From Chryseobacterium sp. SNU WT5 (GTDB lineage: Bacteria > Bacteroidota > Bacteroidia > Flavobacteriales > Weeksellaceae), in the NCBI RefSeq assembly GCF_007362475.1, contig NZ_CP041687.1:496001-560000 (forward strand): a DNA stretch of 64,000 bases. The letters run 5' to 3'. Both the position numbers and the translations under genes were made by a program. This document shows, one piece after another, positions 34,928-45,394 of the stretch. Within the stretch, counting starts at the first letter, position 1. Every line of letters begins with the position of its first letter. The notes beneath the pieces were generated by a model. It did not search any database. It was given only the letters and a program-made list of their open reading frames with translations, and was not told the origin of the DNA.

Positions 34928-36490
34928 ATGAAGAAAGAACTGATCATATCACATGAAGATGAGCAATCAAAAATTGCCCTACTTGAAGACGGTCGCCTTT
35001 TTGAGCTCCATGAGCAGGAGGATAAAAGCGATTTCGTTGTAGGCGATTTATTTATCGGTAAAGTAAAAAAGCTCGCACCCAATCTTAATGCTGCATTTGT
35101 AAGCATTGGTTATGAAAAAGACGCGTTCCTGCATTATCAGGATTTAGGACCGCAATTCTTAACCTACAAAAAATTTCTACACGATACTGTCACCAACAAA
35201 CAGCAAAATTCATCGTTAAAGAATTTCGAAATTCAAAAAGAAATTAATAAAAACGGAACTGTTGATAAAGTTCTTGCTAAAGACGACAGTGTAATCCTAC
35301 AAATTACGAAGGAACCTATTTCTACAAAAGGACCAAGAATCTCCACTCAGATTTCTCTTACGGGGAGGTTTTTAGTATTAATACCTTTCGACAAAAGTGT
35401 TTCTATTTCAAAAAAGATCGGTAATCCTGAAGAAAAGGAACGTTTAAAGACTTTAATTGAAAGCATTAAGCCAGAAGGCTTCGGTGTTATCATAAGAACT
35501 GTGGCAGAAGGAAAAAAAGTTGCTGAGCTCCATAACGACATGAATCAGCTGATTCAAAAGTGGGAAACTACCTTCAAAAACCTTCAGAAAAATAAAGTTC
35601 CCAGCAAAGTATTAAGTGAAGAGGATAAAGCTTCTTCGATCTTACGTGATAACTTTAATGCAGACTTCGTTTCTATTATCTGTGATGATGAGCAGATGGT
35701 TGACGACATGCGTAATTATATTGAAGTCATCGCACCAGAACGAAAAAACATTGTACAATTCTACGATAAACCAATTCCATTAATGGAATATTACAACGTA
35801 GAAAAACAACTGAAGCAGAGTTTTGGTAAACATGTAAACATTCCAAGTTCCAAAGGAGCTTATCTTGTTATCGAGCACACAGAAGCGTTGCACGTTATCG
35901 ATGTGAACTCTGGAAACAATTTATCTTCCGGCGCTGGTGCTTCTAACAAAGAACACGCACTTCATGTAAATATAATGGCTGCAACAGAAATCGCACGTCA
36001 ACTTCGTTTGCGAGATATGGGCGGAATTATTGTAGTCGATTTTATTGACATGATCAATGCCGATCACCGAAAAGAATTATACGACCATTTCAAAGAAGAA
36101 ATGAACCGCGACAAAGCGAGACATAAGATTTTACCTCCGAGTAAATTTGGTTTAATCCAGCTGACGAGACAAAGAACACGCCCGGAGAAAGTGATCAAAA
36201 CGAAAGAAGATAATCCGAATATCGATGGTGAAATTCTTGCCCCAATTGTGGTGGTAGAGAGAATGGAAGAAGTTATTAGAAACATCATTCAAGTTGAAAA
36301 AGGAAAAATATTCCTGCACGTTCACCCATTTGTAGAAGCTTATTTGACCAAAGGTCTCATGAGTATACAAGCCAAGTGGTTTTTGAAATACAAAAAGTGG
36401 GTAACCATTATCCCTAGGGATTCATTTAAATATCTGGAATACAAACTGGTTAATTCTAAAAAAGAAGAACTAAGCAGCTATTCTAATTAA
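34928..36490 (+). CDS. rng: Ribonuclease E/G family protein (RNase G-type)
   Basis: A 520-residue endoribonuclease of the RNase E/G family. An S1 domain is at the start (GDLFIGKVKKLAPNLNAAFVSIG ... DAFLHYQDLG), followed by RNase H-like and DNase I-like subdomains with the metal-binding aspartates in LHVIDVNSGN and GGIIVVDFIDM, and the end HVHPFVEAYLTKG. No long C-terminal scaffold as in E. coli RNase E, so it is the RNase G form. It acts in rRNA maturation and mRNA decay. Confidence 0.93.
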   Translation: MKKELIISHEDEQSKIALLEDGRLFELHEQEDKSDFVVGDLFIGKVKKLAPNLNAAFVSIGYEKDAFLHYQDLGPQFLTYKKFLHDTVTNKQQNSSLKNFEIQKEINKNGTVDKVLAKDDSVILQITKEPISTKGPRISTQISLTGRFLVLIPFDKSVSISKKIGNPEEKERLKTLIESIKPEGFGVIIRTVAEGKKVAELHNDMNQLIQKWETTFKNLQKNKVPSKVLSEEDKASSILRDNFNADFVSIICDDEQMVDDMRNYIEVIAPERKNIVQFYDKPIPLMEYYNVEKQLKQSFGKHVNIPSSKGAYLVIEHTEALHVIDVNSGNNLSSGAGASNKEHALHVNIMAATEIARQLRLRDMGGIIVVDFIDMINADHRKELYDHFKEEMNRDKARHKILPPSKFGLIQLTRQRTRPEKVIKTKEDNPNIDGEILAPIVVVERMEEVIRNIIQVEKGKIFLHVHPFVEAYLTKGLMSIQAKWFLKYKKWVTIIPRDSFKYLEYKLVNSKKEELSSYSN

Positions 36491-36516
36491 AACCGATAAA
36501 GATTTACATCTTAGCT

Positions 36517-36547
36517 AAAGCTTCCGAATTATTTCGGGAGCTTTTTT
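36517..36547 (+). terminator. Terminator of rng; the rest of the gap to 36790 is empty
   Basis: The stem AAAGCTTCCGAA / TTCGGGAGCTTT, with one G.T pair, is followed by a T tract. The remaining 240 bp are AT-rich with no gene. Confidence 0.85.
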
Positions 36548-36790
36548 AGTCAAAAATTGTTAAATACAAATTCCTAAATGAACAAGATTTAATTAAAGAG
36601 AAATCATTAGTACCATGCTTTAAGCAAGGTATAAAGAATGAGAAATAGTGATATAATACGTAGCAAAAAAGTAGGGATTAAATTATAAGCTCCATTTTTC
36701 ACGAAAATTTTACTACAGATAACACCATTGATATTAATTTCATTTTTTTCATAGAAAAATCGGTAAATTTGACTTTATAAAAAACACAAA

Positions 36791-37600
36791 ATGAAATCAA
36801 TTACGTATTATTTTCTACTTATTATTTTATTAATAGGATGTGGAACTAATCCCCAACCGGAAGATCCCGTTCCTTTACATCAGACGCTGAAGTTACAATC
36901 AAAAATCCTTGGTGAAACAAGAGTAATTAATATCTGGACACCACTAAATTATACTACTGGAGATTCATTACCGGTTTTGTTTATGCTTGACGGTGGTGTC
37001 AAAGAAGATTTTCCACACCTTGCGAATACTCTTGCAAAATTAATTGCAACTAACCAAATTCCCTCTACCATTTTAGTCGGCATAGAAAACACGGAGCGAA
37101 GAAGAAATCTCACAGGTCCCACGCAAGTTGCAAAAGACAAAGAAATTGCTCCTTTAGTCGGAAAGTCAGCAAACTTTCGAGATTTCATCAAAACAGAATT
37201 GATCCCTGAAATCAATAAGAAATATAGCATTACAGCCGAAAAAGGAATTATCGGAGAATCTTTAGCTGGATTATTTGTTACAGAAACACTTCTGGTAGAA
37301 CCCGAATTGTTCGATTATTATATTGCTTTCGATCCGTCACTTTGGTGGAATGACTCCGATTTGGTAAAGAAATCACAAGAACATTTATCAAAATTCCCAT
37401 CTGGTGAGAAACGATTTTGGTTTGCGGGGTCGAACGAAAAGAATATCTCATCTAATACCAAACTATTAGCTCAAGCTTTATCCGAAAAGAATCTACCGCA
37501 ACTAAAGTGGAATTACTCCGATGAACCAAAGGAAAAACACAACACGATCTTTCGAGCTACAAAAGAAAAGGCATTAATCTGGACAATGAACAAACATTAA
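36791..37600 (+). CDS. Esterase-type alpha/beta hydrolase, lipoprotein
   Basis: A 269-residue putative esterase (esterase D / enterochelin esterase-like). Lipobox LLIGC near residue 17 directs it to a membrane. The nucleophile serine lies in IIGESLAGLF, VLFMLDGGV is the oxyanion strand, and the C-terminal EKHNTIF supplies the likely histidine. The substrate is unknown. It precedes a GNAT gene by 47 bp. Confidence 0.8.
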   Translation: MKSITYYFLLIILLIGCGTNPQPEDPVPLHQTLKLQSKILGETRVINIWTPLNYTTGDSLPVLFMLDGGVKEDFPHLANTLAKLIATNQIPSTILVGIENTERRRNLTGPTQVAKDKEIAPLVGKSANFRDFIKTELIPEINKKYSITAEKGIIGESLAGLFVTETLLVEPELFDYYIAFDPSLWWNDSDLVKKSQEHLSKFPSGEKRFWFAGSNEKNISSNTKLLAQALSEKNLPQLKWNYSDEPKEKHNTIFRATKEKALIWTMNKH

Positions 37601-37647
37601 AATTAAAGACTTCAATTTCAAACCATATTTAATAAGGAATTAATACT

Positions 37648-38193
37648 TTGGAAATAAATCAGTTAGCGATTGACCAACTTGTCACGGAACGATTAATTCT
37701 TATTCCCTTTACGACAAGAATCTGTGAGAATATCTTAAAAAATGACTTTAGCGATTTAGCGATTTCTGGACTACAAAAAGGTAAAGGTTGGCCTGACGAT
37801 GATGTCATGGAAACTCTACCTAAAATAATTGATAATTTACGTAAAGTGAAATCTCCTAGTGGATTCGAATCTTGGATAATCATCAAACGAGATACTTTAG
37901 AAATAATTGGGGATGCCGGTTTTAAGGGTTTTGATCCAGCTAAACAAAATATTGATCTTGGTTATGGAATCATAAAAGAGGAACGGAAAAAGGGATATGC
38001 AGAAGAAGCCTCTTCAAGTCTTATTCAATGGGCCTTCTCAACCGATATCGTAGCGGAAATTACTGCAAACTGCTTAATTGATAATATCAGCTCTGTTCAT
38101 TTACTTCAAAAATTAAATTTTATTAAAATAAAAATAGAAGATAAAATGATTTACTGGATTTTAAGTAAAAAACGCTATCAACAAGCACAATAA
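37648..38193 (+). CDS. GNAT-family N-acetyltransferase
   Basis: A 181-residue acetyltransferase of the RimJ/RimL-like group: TERLILIPFTTRI at the start, EIIGDAGFKGFD, and the acetyl-CoA loop region IDLGYGIIKEERKKGYAEEA, then ANCLIDNISSVHLLQKLNF. The start is TTG at 37648; no nearby ATG precedes the conserved region. The substrate is unknown. Confidence 0.82.
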   Translation: MEINQLAIDQLVTERLILIPFTTRICENILKNDFSDLAISGLQKGKGWPDDDVMETLPKIIDNLRKVKSPSGFESWIIIKRDTLEIIGDAGFKGFDPAKQNIDLGYGIIKEERKKGYAEEASSSLIQWAFSTDIVAEITANCLIDNISSVHLLQKLNFIKIKIEDKMIYWILSKKRYQQAQ

Positions 38194-38308
38194 ACAGTAA
38201 AGAATGCACTATCGTAGCAATTAACTATTTATAATTTGTCAAAATCGGAAAACCCTACCCTATTAAAAACGTCAGAATGAACTTACTAAAGATTACACTT
38301 AGATAAAG

Positions 38309-38572
38309 ATGAGCTTCAATAAATCAGAAATTATAAACAAAATCTGCTACACCGAGCTGGTTTATGGCCGAATAAACAAAAAATTAAAAAGCAATTATTC
38401 AAAATCAGAAATAAAAAGAATGCTTTTGAAAGTTTTGAAAGACACTCCGGAAACCGACTTTCAGCAAATTGGTAAGAATATTTATGTTTCAAATACCATA
38501 AACCACATTAGAATCACCATAAATTCTTACACGTACAGAATTATAACGGTGGATACACTAGCGATCGGTTAA
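38309..38572 (+). CDS. DUF3781-family protein
   Basis: An 87-residue protein. ELVYGRINKKLKSNYSKSEI and the C-terminal HIRITINSYTYRIITVD are the hallmarks of DUF3781. The function is unknown. It stands alone with weak flanking signals. Confidence 0.8.
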   Translation: MSFNKSEIINKICYTELVYGRINKKLKSNYSKSEIKRMLLKVLKDTPETDFQQIGKNIYVSNTINHIRITINSYTYRIITVDTLAIG

Positions 38573-38825
38573 AGAACAGTCGATATTGAAGTTCTTTTGA
38601 ATTTTTGGAAGATCTATTCATATTAGAATAAAAAAAATGCCTGGTTAGAAAATCTATTGGTAACCACAATTGATTTTTTACAATTTTTAAATCCTCAAAG
38701 AAAATAGAGCTTTTTCCGACAATTTGCTCAAAATTATAATACTACTTTTAAATAGGATCTGTTATTCTAAATTTCAGTGGATAATTTTAAACGGTAAAAG
38801 ACAGGCAGACCCCATTATTTATAAA

Positions 38826-38833
38826 TATCTTTG
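38826..38833 (+). promoter_or_regulatory. -7 box TATCTTTG that sets the start of the oxidoreductase gene
   Basis: It matches TAnnTTTG and ends 16 bp before the ATG at 38849; a frame starting at TTG 38831 would begin inside it. Confidence 0.6.
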
Positions 38834-38848
38834 TTTAAAAACTCAGTA

Positions 38849-39904
38849 ATGCAATTGATAAAAGTTGGTCTTTGTGCCTTTGGAATGAGCGGAAAAGTAT
38901 TTCACGCACCATTTTTAAAAGAACATCCTGAATTTTTTATGGCCGCGGTCGTAGAGCGGTCCAAGGAAGAATCAAAATCTAAATATCCCGAAACTACAAT
39001 CTATAGATCTGTTGAAGAAATGCTCCGGGAGGCAGATGTTAGTTTAATCGTGGTCAACACACCCGTTCAAACGCATTTTCAGTACGTAAAAATGGCTTTG
39101 GAAGCTGGAAAAAATGTTATAGTAGAAAAGCCTTTTACGGTCAGTGTTTCAGAAGCTGAGGAACTTGATAATTTGGCCAAGGAAAAAAATCTCTTTTTAA
39201 GTGTCTACCAAAACCGAAGGTTTGATCGTGACTATCTTCAGGTCGAGCAAATATTGCGTGAGGGGAAATTAGGAACTATTAAAGAAGCGGAAATACGATT
39301 TGATCGTTTTCGTATAACACCTAGTGGAAAGGACCATAAAGAGAACGCAGGACTTAGAGGTTCTGGTACACTACATGATTTAGGTTCTCATCTAATCGAT
39401 CAGGCAGTACAGCTTTTTGGTTTCCCCGAGAAGCTTTTTGCAGATGTATTCTCGATGAAAGGGAAGGAATTCGCCAATGATTATTTCGAAATTTTACTTT
39501 TTTATAAAAGTGATTTAAGAGTAAGATTAAAATCTTCTATTTTTTCTAAAGAAGCTCAATATGCTTATATTTTACACGGTAATAAAGGCAGTTTTCTACA
39601 GGAAAGAACTGACGATCAAGAAAATGAATTAGCTATAGGCGTCATTCCTACATTTGCAGAAGCTTGGATGAAACCTTTGACAAAACCAGACGGAATTCTA
39701 AATTACATAAATGAAAATTCTGATTCAGTAAGAGTTACGACTACCAGCTTACCTGGCAATTATATGAACTATTACCAGCAAATTTATGAACACCTTGTAT
39801 TCGGCAAGACTTTACCTTCTGCCGGATCAGAAATCATCAAAAATATGAAAATCATAGAAGCTGCTTTGGAAAGCTCTGCAAAAGGAACAGTCATTAGCTT
39901 TTAA
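38849..39904 (+). CDS. Gfo/Idh/MocA-family oxidoreductase
   Basis: A 351-residue NAD(P)-dependent oxidoreductase. The Rossmann start is KVGLCAFGMSGKVFHAPFL, followed by VNTPVQTHFQYVKMALEAGKNVIVEKPFT (the conserved EKP lysine) and the C-terminal GGXXXD-like LRGSGTLHDLGSHLIDQAV. It acts on sugars or polyols; the actual substrate is unknown. The ATG at 38849 is chosen because the -7 box at 38826-38833 overlaps the longer frame. Confidence 0.88.
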   Translation: MQLIKVGLCAFGMSGKVFHAPFLKEHPEFFMAAVVERSKEESKSKYPETTIYRSVEEMLREADVSLIVVNTPVQTHFQYVKMALEAGKNVIVEKPFTVSVSEAEELDNLAKEKNLFLSVYQNRRFDRDYLQVEQILREGKLGTIKEAEIRFDRFRITPSGKDHKENAGLRGSGTLHDLGSHLIDQAVQLFGFPEKLFADVFSMKGKEFANDYFEILLFYKSDLRVRLKSSIFSKEAQYAYILHGNKGSFLQERTDDQENELAIGVIPTFAEAWMKPLTKPDGILNYINENSDSVRVTTTSLPGNYMNYYQQIYEHLVFGKTLPSAGSEIIKNMKIIEAALESSAKGTVISF

Positions 39905-40250
39905 TGATAATTAATATTAATCAATTTTCCTTACATTTTATTGCTGATCTCTTTCTATAAAATTAATAAAGGTAAAAGTAAATCTATTAAGAAATTTATT
40001 CATAAACACTGATTAACAAAACCTTAAATATCATTAATATCAATTCTATAATCAACGAATTACCGTCCCTTAAGAGATATCACCATCATTATTTTTTTCT
40101 ATAATTTACAGGGCAGCAATGGTATGATATTCCTATATCTTGCATGAACACAATTAAGGATATGTTTCAGAAGTTCAATTTATCCTAAGTGAAAATAACA
40201 AACAAAATTGATATTATTAACCTTTAAAGGTTATTTCTGTTGGTGTTCAA
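39905..40250. other. Intergenic region with a perfect palindrome before the VWA gene
   Basis: 346 bp, AT-rich, no gene. TAACCTTTAAAGGTTA at 40218-40233 is a perfect 16-bp palindrome ending 17 bp before the next ATG and may be an operator. Confidence 0.45.
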
Positions 40251-41417
40251 ATGAATAAAGTAAACGCGAGATTGATGACAAATAAAGATTTAAACTTTGG
40301 TAAAGGTTTTACTTTCACTAAACATACCCCAAAAGAAGTATCACACTTTGACCGGGTTTTCGACGTATTCAAAGATCTTCTAACCCATACATCTGGCGAC
40401 ATTGAAGAAGCTTTTGAGTGGCTCGATATGCTGGATAAAGAATATGATATTTTCACCGATGAATATTCTCTTGAAGATTTTGAAGAAGATCTAAAAAAAC
40501 GTGGATATATCAAAGAGGAAAACGAGGACGAAGAAGGAAACTCAGGTACTGGAAAAGGAAAAAATGTTCTCACTGCAAAGTTGGAAGCAGCATTACGTGA
40601 ATATGCATTAGATCAGATATTCGGTAAACTCAAAAAGAGTGGTATCGGCAATCACACTACTAAAAAAGTAGGTATGGGTGATGAAAGGGATGGTGAAAAC
40701 CGATCTTTTCAATATGGAGATGACCTATCGACCGTGAATATGACCGAAAGTCTTAAAAATGCGCAAATCAATAATGGTATCTCGGACCTACGATTAACCG
40801 AAGACGATCTTATTGTAGAAGAAACGAAGCACAAAGCACAAATGAGTACCGTGTTGATGATCGACATCAGTCACTCTATGATTTTGTATGGTGAAGACCG
40901 TATTACGCCTGCGAAGAAAGTAGCGATGGCCTTAGTAGAATTAATCAAGAGAAAGTATCCCAAAGATTCCATCGATATTATTGTATTTGGAAATGAAGCC
41001 TGGCCTATTAAAATCAAAGATCTACCCTATCTTAAAGTGGGACCATACCATACCAACACTGTTGCGGGATTAGAATTAGCTATGGATATTCTGCGTAGAA
41101 AAAGAAATACCAATAAGCAGATTTTTATGATTACCGACGGCAAACCAAGTTGCATCAAACTGCCAAGCGGCGAGTTTTATATGAATAGCAATGGCTTGGA
41201 TGAAATGATTGTATCTCAGTGTTTGAACAAAGCAGCACAAGCTCGAAAACTAAAAATCCCAATCACCACTTTTATGATTGCTCAAGATCCATATCTGCGC
41301 AAATTTGTGGAAGCCTTTACCGCTCAAAACCAAGGTAAGGCATTTCTGACTGGACTCTCTGCTTTAGGGGAAATGATTTTTGAAGACTATGAAAAAAATA
41401 GAATAAAGAGAATTTAG
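40251..41417 (+). CDS. VWA-domain protein, partner of the MoxR-like ATPase
   Basis: A 388-residue protein. The C-terminal half is a von Willebrand A domain with the MIDAS motif MIDISHSM and a second metal site MITDGKPS; the N-terminal half is acidic and helical. With the following AAA+ gene it forms the common MoxR/VWA pair, in which the ATPase and VWA protein act together as a metal-chelatase-like or chaperone machine. The target is unknown. The gap to the ATPase is 72 bp. Confidence 0.82.
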   Translation: MNKVNARLMTNKDLNFGKGFTFTKHTPKEVSHFDRVFDVFKDLLTHTSGDIEEAFEWLDMLDKEYDIFTDEYSLEDFEEDLKKRGYIKEENEDEEGNSGTGKGKNVLTAKLEAALREYALDQIFGKLKKSGIGNHTTKKVGMGDERDGENRSFQYGDDLSTVNMTESLKNAQINNGISDLRLTEDDLIVEETKHKAQMSTVLMIDISHSMILYGEDRITPAKKVAMALVELIKRKYPKDSIDIIVFGNEAWPIKIKDLPYLKVGPYHTNTVAGLELAMDILRRKRNTNKQIFMITDGKPSCIKLPSGEFYMNSNGLDEMIVSQCLNKAAQARKLKIPITTFMIAQDPYLRKFVEAFTAQNQGKAFLTGLSALGEMIFEDYEKNRIKRI

Positions 41418-41489
41418 CCGGAGGTTAGAAGTTAGAAATGCGCGAAGACATTTCAAAATAAATTAAGAATAAAACATCATTTTAAATAC

Positions 41490-42944
41490 ATGAAAAACGA
41501 TATTACATTTAAAGAACTGAAAGATTCGGGTTACACCGACCGAACGATCAGCCAAGAAATTCAAGCAAATCTAATTGCCAAAATTAAAGCAAAAGAATCA
41601 GTATTTGAAGGGCTTTGGGGTTACGAAGATACCGTAGTTCCGCAATTAAAGAAAGCTATTCTTGCGGGACATCATATCAATTTACTTGGATTACGTGGAC
41701 AGGCAAAAACCAGAATTGCCAGGAGTATGGTGAGTTTATTGGATGAATATATGCCGATTGTAAAAGGATCCGAGATTAACGACAGTCCCTTCCACCCTAT
41801 CTCAAAATATTCCCGAGATCTTATCGCGGAAAGTGGTGACGAAACCATGATTTCGTGGGTGCACCGCTCTAGCCGTTTCTTTGAAAAGCTGGCGACACCC
41901 GACGTAAATGTGGCAGATTTAATTGGCGACATTGATCCTATAAAAGCTGCAACCTTAAAGTTACCTTATTCTGATGAACGCGTTTTACATTATGGAATGA
42001 TTCCGCGAGCAAACCGTTGCATATTTGTCCTCAACGAACTACCCGATCTGCAAGCACGAATTCAAGTTTCGTTATTTAATATTTTACAGGAAGGTGATAT
42101 TCAGATTCGTGGATTTCAATTGAGAATGCCGCTGGATATTCAATTTATATTTACTGCCAATCCAGAAGATTATACCAATAGAGGAAGTATTGTTACCCCT
42201 TTGAAAGACAGAATTGGTTCTCAGATATTCACTCATTATCCAAAAACCATCGCCCTTGCCAAACAAATTACGGAGCAGGAAGCAAAAATTTCACCAGAAG
42301 ATCAGGCGCAAATCCAAGTTCCAAGCCTAGCAAAAGATCTCTTGGAAGAAGTTGCCTTTGCAGCTCGCGACAGTGAATATGTAGATGCTAAAAGTGGCGT
42401 AAGTGCTCGATTAACAATCAGTGCCATGGAAAATTTAATAGCAGCAGCAAAATTGCGGTTAATAGAGTCAGATTCTGAGAAAACGACTGTTCGTTTGATT
42501 GATTTCTTGTCGATTATCCCATCCATCACAGGTAAGATTGAACTTGTTTACGAGGGTGAGCAAGAAGGTGCAGACCATGTAGCCAAAATATTAATTGACA
42601 AAGCGATCATGGTGCAGTTTGATTCTATTTTTCCACGCATTCCAAAATTAGAAAAAGAAAGCATTAAAACACCTTACACGGATTTGATTTCTTGGTTTAA
42701 CAAAAACACCCTTGAACTCAACCATACAGACACAGACAAAGAATTTTACGCTAATTTAAGCACGGTGAGGCCGTTAACCGCTTTGGTAGAAGAGTATGCC
42801 AATGACTTAAGCAAGGATGATCAAAATTTCTGCAAGGAATTGGTTTTATGGGCTTTAACAATAAACAACAAATTGGATAAGTCACAAAATGAAACTGCTT
42901 TTAAGTACGACTCTGCAGGCATAGGCCAGTATTTTCGAAGTTAG
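41490..42944 (+). CDS. MoxR/ChlI-like AAA+ ATPase
   Basis: A 484-residue AAA+ protein. Walker A is GLRGQAKT (about residue 68), Walker B-like strand CIFVLNELPDL has Asn in place of the usual first Asp, followed by sensor-1 FIFTANPEDYTNRG and PLKDRIGSQIFTHYP (arginine finger region). It resembles magnesium-chelatase subunit I and belongs with the VWA gene upstream. The NELPDL variant keeps the catalytic Glu. Confidence 0.85.
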   Translation: MKNDITFKELKDSGYTDRTISQEIQANLIAKIKAKESVFEGLWGYEDTVVPQLKKAILAGHHINLLGLRGQAKTRIARSMVSLLDEYMPIVKGSEINDSPFHPISKYSRDLIAESGDETMISWVHRSSRFFEKLATPDVNVADLIGDIDPIKAATLKLPYSDERVLHYGMIPRANRCIFVLNELPDLQARIQVSLFNILQEGDIQIRGFQLRMPLDIQFIFTANPEDYTNRGSIVTPLKDRIGSQIFTHYPKTIALAKQITEQEAKISPEDQAQIQVPSLAKDLLEEVAFAARDSEYVDAKSGVSARLTISAMENLIAAAKLRLIESDSEKTTVRLIDFLSIIPSITGKIELVYEGEQEGADHVAKILIDKAIMVQFDSIFPRIPKLEKESIKTPYTDLISWFNKNTLELNHTDTDKEFYANLSTVRPLTALVEEYANDLSKDDQNFCKELVLWALTINNKLDKSQNETAFKYDSAGIGQYFRS

Positions 42945-43321
42945 ATCATTAGAATAAATTTACAGCTTTGTTCCACTCATTGAATTTTTTACGATTTAAT
43001 TTTATAGATTTCAACCTTCCTTAAAGCAATTAAAGGGAGGTTTTTTATATTTGGGGGCGTGCCTTTTCTTTTTCGCTACCTCAATTCCCTATAAGAGAAA
43101 TAAAAGTAGGCATCCGGTTCCCACTTTTTTGTTACACTTTATTTCACAAAAAAAGTTCCACCTACTTCCTCACGTAATCACACGAGTACTTCCACTCGAT
43201 TTATAAAATTAATACGCTGAAATTAAAGAGGGCAAATTAAAAGCGGGAAACTATTTTTCTGTAAATTAGTTCTCTGAAAACTCAAACATTATCAACCTCA
43301 AAATCATTCAACATTCTACCA
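42945..43321. other. Intergenic region with terminator and a decayed repeat
   Basis: 377 bp without a gene. AACCTTCC (43013-43020) pairs with GGGAGGTT (43035-43042), followed by T: a terminator for the AAA+ gene. After it, GGGGGCGTGCCTTTTC starts what looks like a decayed intergenic repeat; no intact copy is in this window. Confidence 0.5.
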
Positions 43322-43759
43322 ATGGAAACCAGAATAAATATATCAAAAGTAGACCCGAAAGCCTACGAAGCCATGATTGGCTTGGAGAAATATCTTATGC
43401 AAAGCGGCTTGGATAAAACGCTGTATGAACTTATTAAAACAAGAGCTTCCCAAATCAATGGCTGCGCATATTGTCTTAACATGCACACTAGAGATGCTAT
43501 GGAGCTTGGTGAAACACCTCAACGGTTATTTTTATTAGACGCCTGGAGAGAAACAAAACTTTTTACAGACAAAGAAAGAGCGGTTTTAGCCTTAACAGAA
43601 TCCATGACTTTGCTTTCAAACGGTCAAGTTACAGATGATATTTACAAAAATGCGGAAACTCATTTAACACCAAATGAACTGGCGGCAGTAATCATGGCAG
43701 TAGTCGCGATTAACGGCTGGAACCGGATAGCAATCACTACAAGAACGCTTCTGGATTAG
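43322..43759 (+). CDS. Carboxymuconolactone decarboxylase / AhpD-like protein
   Basis: A 145-residue helical protein with the AhpD-type redox motif GCAYCLNMHTRDA (CxxC plus His), then LFTDKERAVLALTESMT and LAAVIMAVVAINGWNRIAI. It likely acts as a small alkylhydroperoxidase-type reductase. It stands alone. Confidence 0.88.
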   Translation: METRINISKVDPKAYEAMIGLEKYLMQSGLDKTLYELIKTRASQINGCAYCLNMHTRDAMELGETPQRLFLLDAWRETKLFTDKERAVLALTESMTLLSNGQVTDDIYKNAETHLTPNELAAVIMAVVAINGWNRIAITTRTLLD

Positions 43760-43966
43760 AAAAATATTCCTTTTTATAAAATCAGTTGAAGTTAAATTTC
43801 TGAACATCAAAAAAAAGCACTTGCCGACTTTAATAAGATTTGATGAACTAAATCCTTTTCTTGCATATTTTCAAAAAATTTTTATCGCTACTTTTAAGAT
43901 GTGAAAATAGAAATTCGCATAGTCAGCAGTTGCCAGATCATACTTAAATAATAAATCATTCTTATT

Positions 43967-45394
43967 GTGAATACCGAAGAACTCCTATTAAAACTAACTG
44001 AATTAAACGAATTAAGTCAGCAACTAATCACTCCTGAAGAGGAGCGATTAGAAATGCTAAGCACTGTGACCAATTATGCTAATCAGTTTATAAAGGAACT
44101 TGATACCGTTAAAGCTTATCACCAGAAAGAGCCCCATTCTTTAGAAATTACGAATCAAAAAAAATCGTTGACTGAACTTTTAGACTTGTATCAGAAGCAA
44201 GTTGTAGAAACAGGCATTAACGCAGCTTCTGGAAAACATATGGGATATATTCCAGGAGGTGGAGTTTTTACTGTAGCGCTGGCCGATTTTATTGCTGCTA
44301 TTACCAATCCATTTGCAAGTGTTCATTATGCCTCGCCGGGTGCAACCACTATTGAAAATGAAGTAATCAATTGGTTAAAAACTACCTTTCTATTTCCAGA
44401 GAGTTCAGTAGGTTGTTTATCTTCTGGCGGGTCAATTTCTACTTTGATTGCATTTACTGCTGCCCGTGATCATCATAAAGTAAAGAATGAATTCATTCAG
44501 AAAAACGTAGTCTATTTAAGTGAACAGGTACACCATTCCAGCCAAAAAGCCTTGCGGATTATTGGTTTAGAAGATATTATTATTCGATATGTTTCTTTAG
44601 ACCACAATCACAAAATAAAAACAAAATCTTTAGAAGACCTGATCCAGAAAGATATTGCTGCCGGACTTCAACCCTTTATGGTCGTTGCAACCGCAGGAAC
44701 TACAGATACAGGAACGATCGATCCTTTGGATGAAATTGCTAAAATCTCCAGGAATTATAAAATGTGGTTTCACGTAGATGCCGCGTACGGAGGCTTTTTC
44801 ATCATGACTTCAAAAAAAGAACTTTTCAAGGGTATTGAAAAAGCAGATTCATTGATCATTGATCCACACAAAGGATTGTTTATTCCTTATGGTGTAGGAG
44901 CTGTACTAGTCAAGAACAGCGATGCTGTTTTGCACTCTAACTATTATACAGCCAATTATATGCAAGACGGAGCAAATGAAGAAATGCTCAAAAGCCCTGC
45001 AAATATTTCTCCAGAATTGACAAAACATTTTAGAGGCCTTCGCGTATGGTTACCTTTACAAATGCATGGAATTGATCCACTTATTGCTTGTCTGGAGGAA
45101 AAATTATTACTGGTTCATTATTTTAGAAATCAACTTGCGGAACTTGGCTTTCATTTAGGACCAGAACCCGACTTGTCAATTAGTTATTTTTATTATCCTT
45201 TTGAAACCGATGCTGATCAAAAAAACAAAAAGTTAATGGATGAAATACATGCTAATGGCTCTGTGTTTTTAAGCTCATCCATTATTGACAAACGTTTTGT
45301 AATAAGAATCGCTATCCTGGCATTCAGAACAAAAAAAGAAACTGTTGATGAAGCAGTAGAAATGATTAAAAAATGTCTACATAAAGTGAAATAA
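43967..45394 (+). CDS. Group II PLP-dependent decarboxylase (aromatic-amino-acid/glutamate type)
   Basis: A 475-residue decarboxylase. HVDAAYGGFF (Asp to the PLP ring) and IIDPHKGLFIPYG (PLP lysine) are clear, with SSGGSISTLIAFTAAR binding phosphate. HYASPGATTIENEV resembles aromatic-L-amino-acid and related decarboxylases more than bacterial GadB. The start is GTG at 43967. The substrate cannot be fixed from sequence alone; tyrosine, DOPA, tryptophan or diaminobutyrate are candidates. Confidence 0.82.
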   Translation: MNTEELLLKLTELNELSQQLITPEEERLEMLSTVTNYANQFIKELDTVKAYHQKEPHSLEITNQKKSLTELLDLYQKQVVETGINAASGKHMGYIPGGGVFTVALADFIAAITNPFASVHYASPGATTIENEVINWLKTTFLFPESSVGCLSSGGSISTLIAFTAARDHHKVKNEFIQKNVVYLSEQVHHSSQKALRIIGLEDIIIRYVSLDHNHKIKTKSLEDLIQKDIAAGLQPFMVVATAGTTDTGTIDPLDEIAKISRNYKMWFHVDAAYGGFFIMTSKKELFKGIEKADSLIIDPHKGLFIPYGVGAVLVKNSDAVLHSNYYTANYMQDGANEEMLKSPANISPELTKHFRGLRVWLPLQMHGIDPLIACLEEKLLLVHYFRNQLAELGFHLGPEPDLSISYFYYPFETDADQKNKKLMDEIHANGSVFLSSSIIDKRFVIRIAILAFRTKKETVDEAVEMIKKCLHKVK

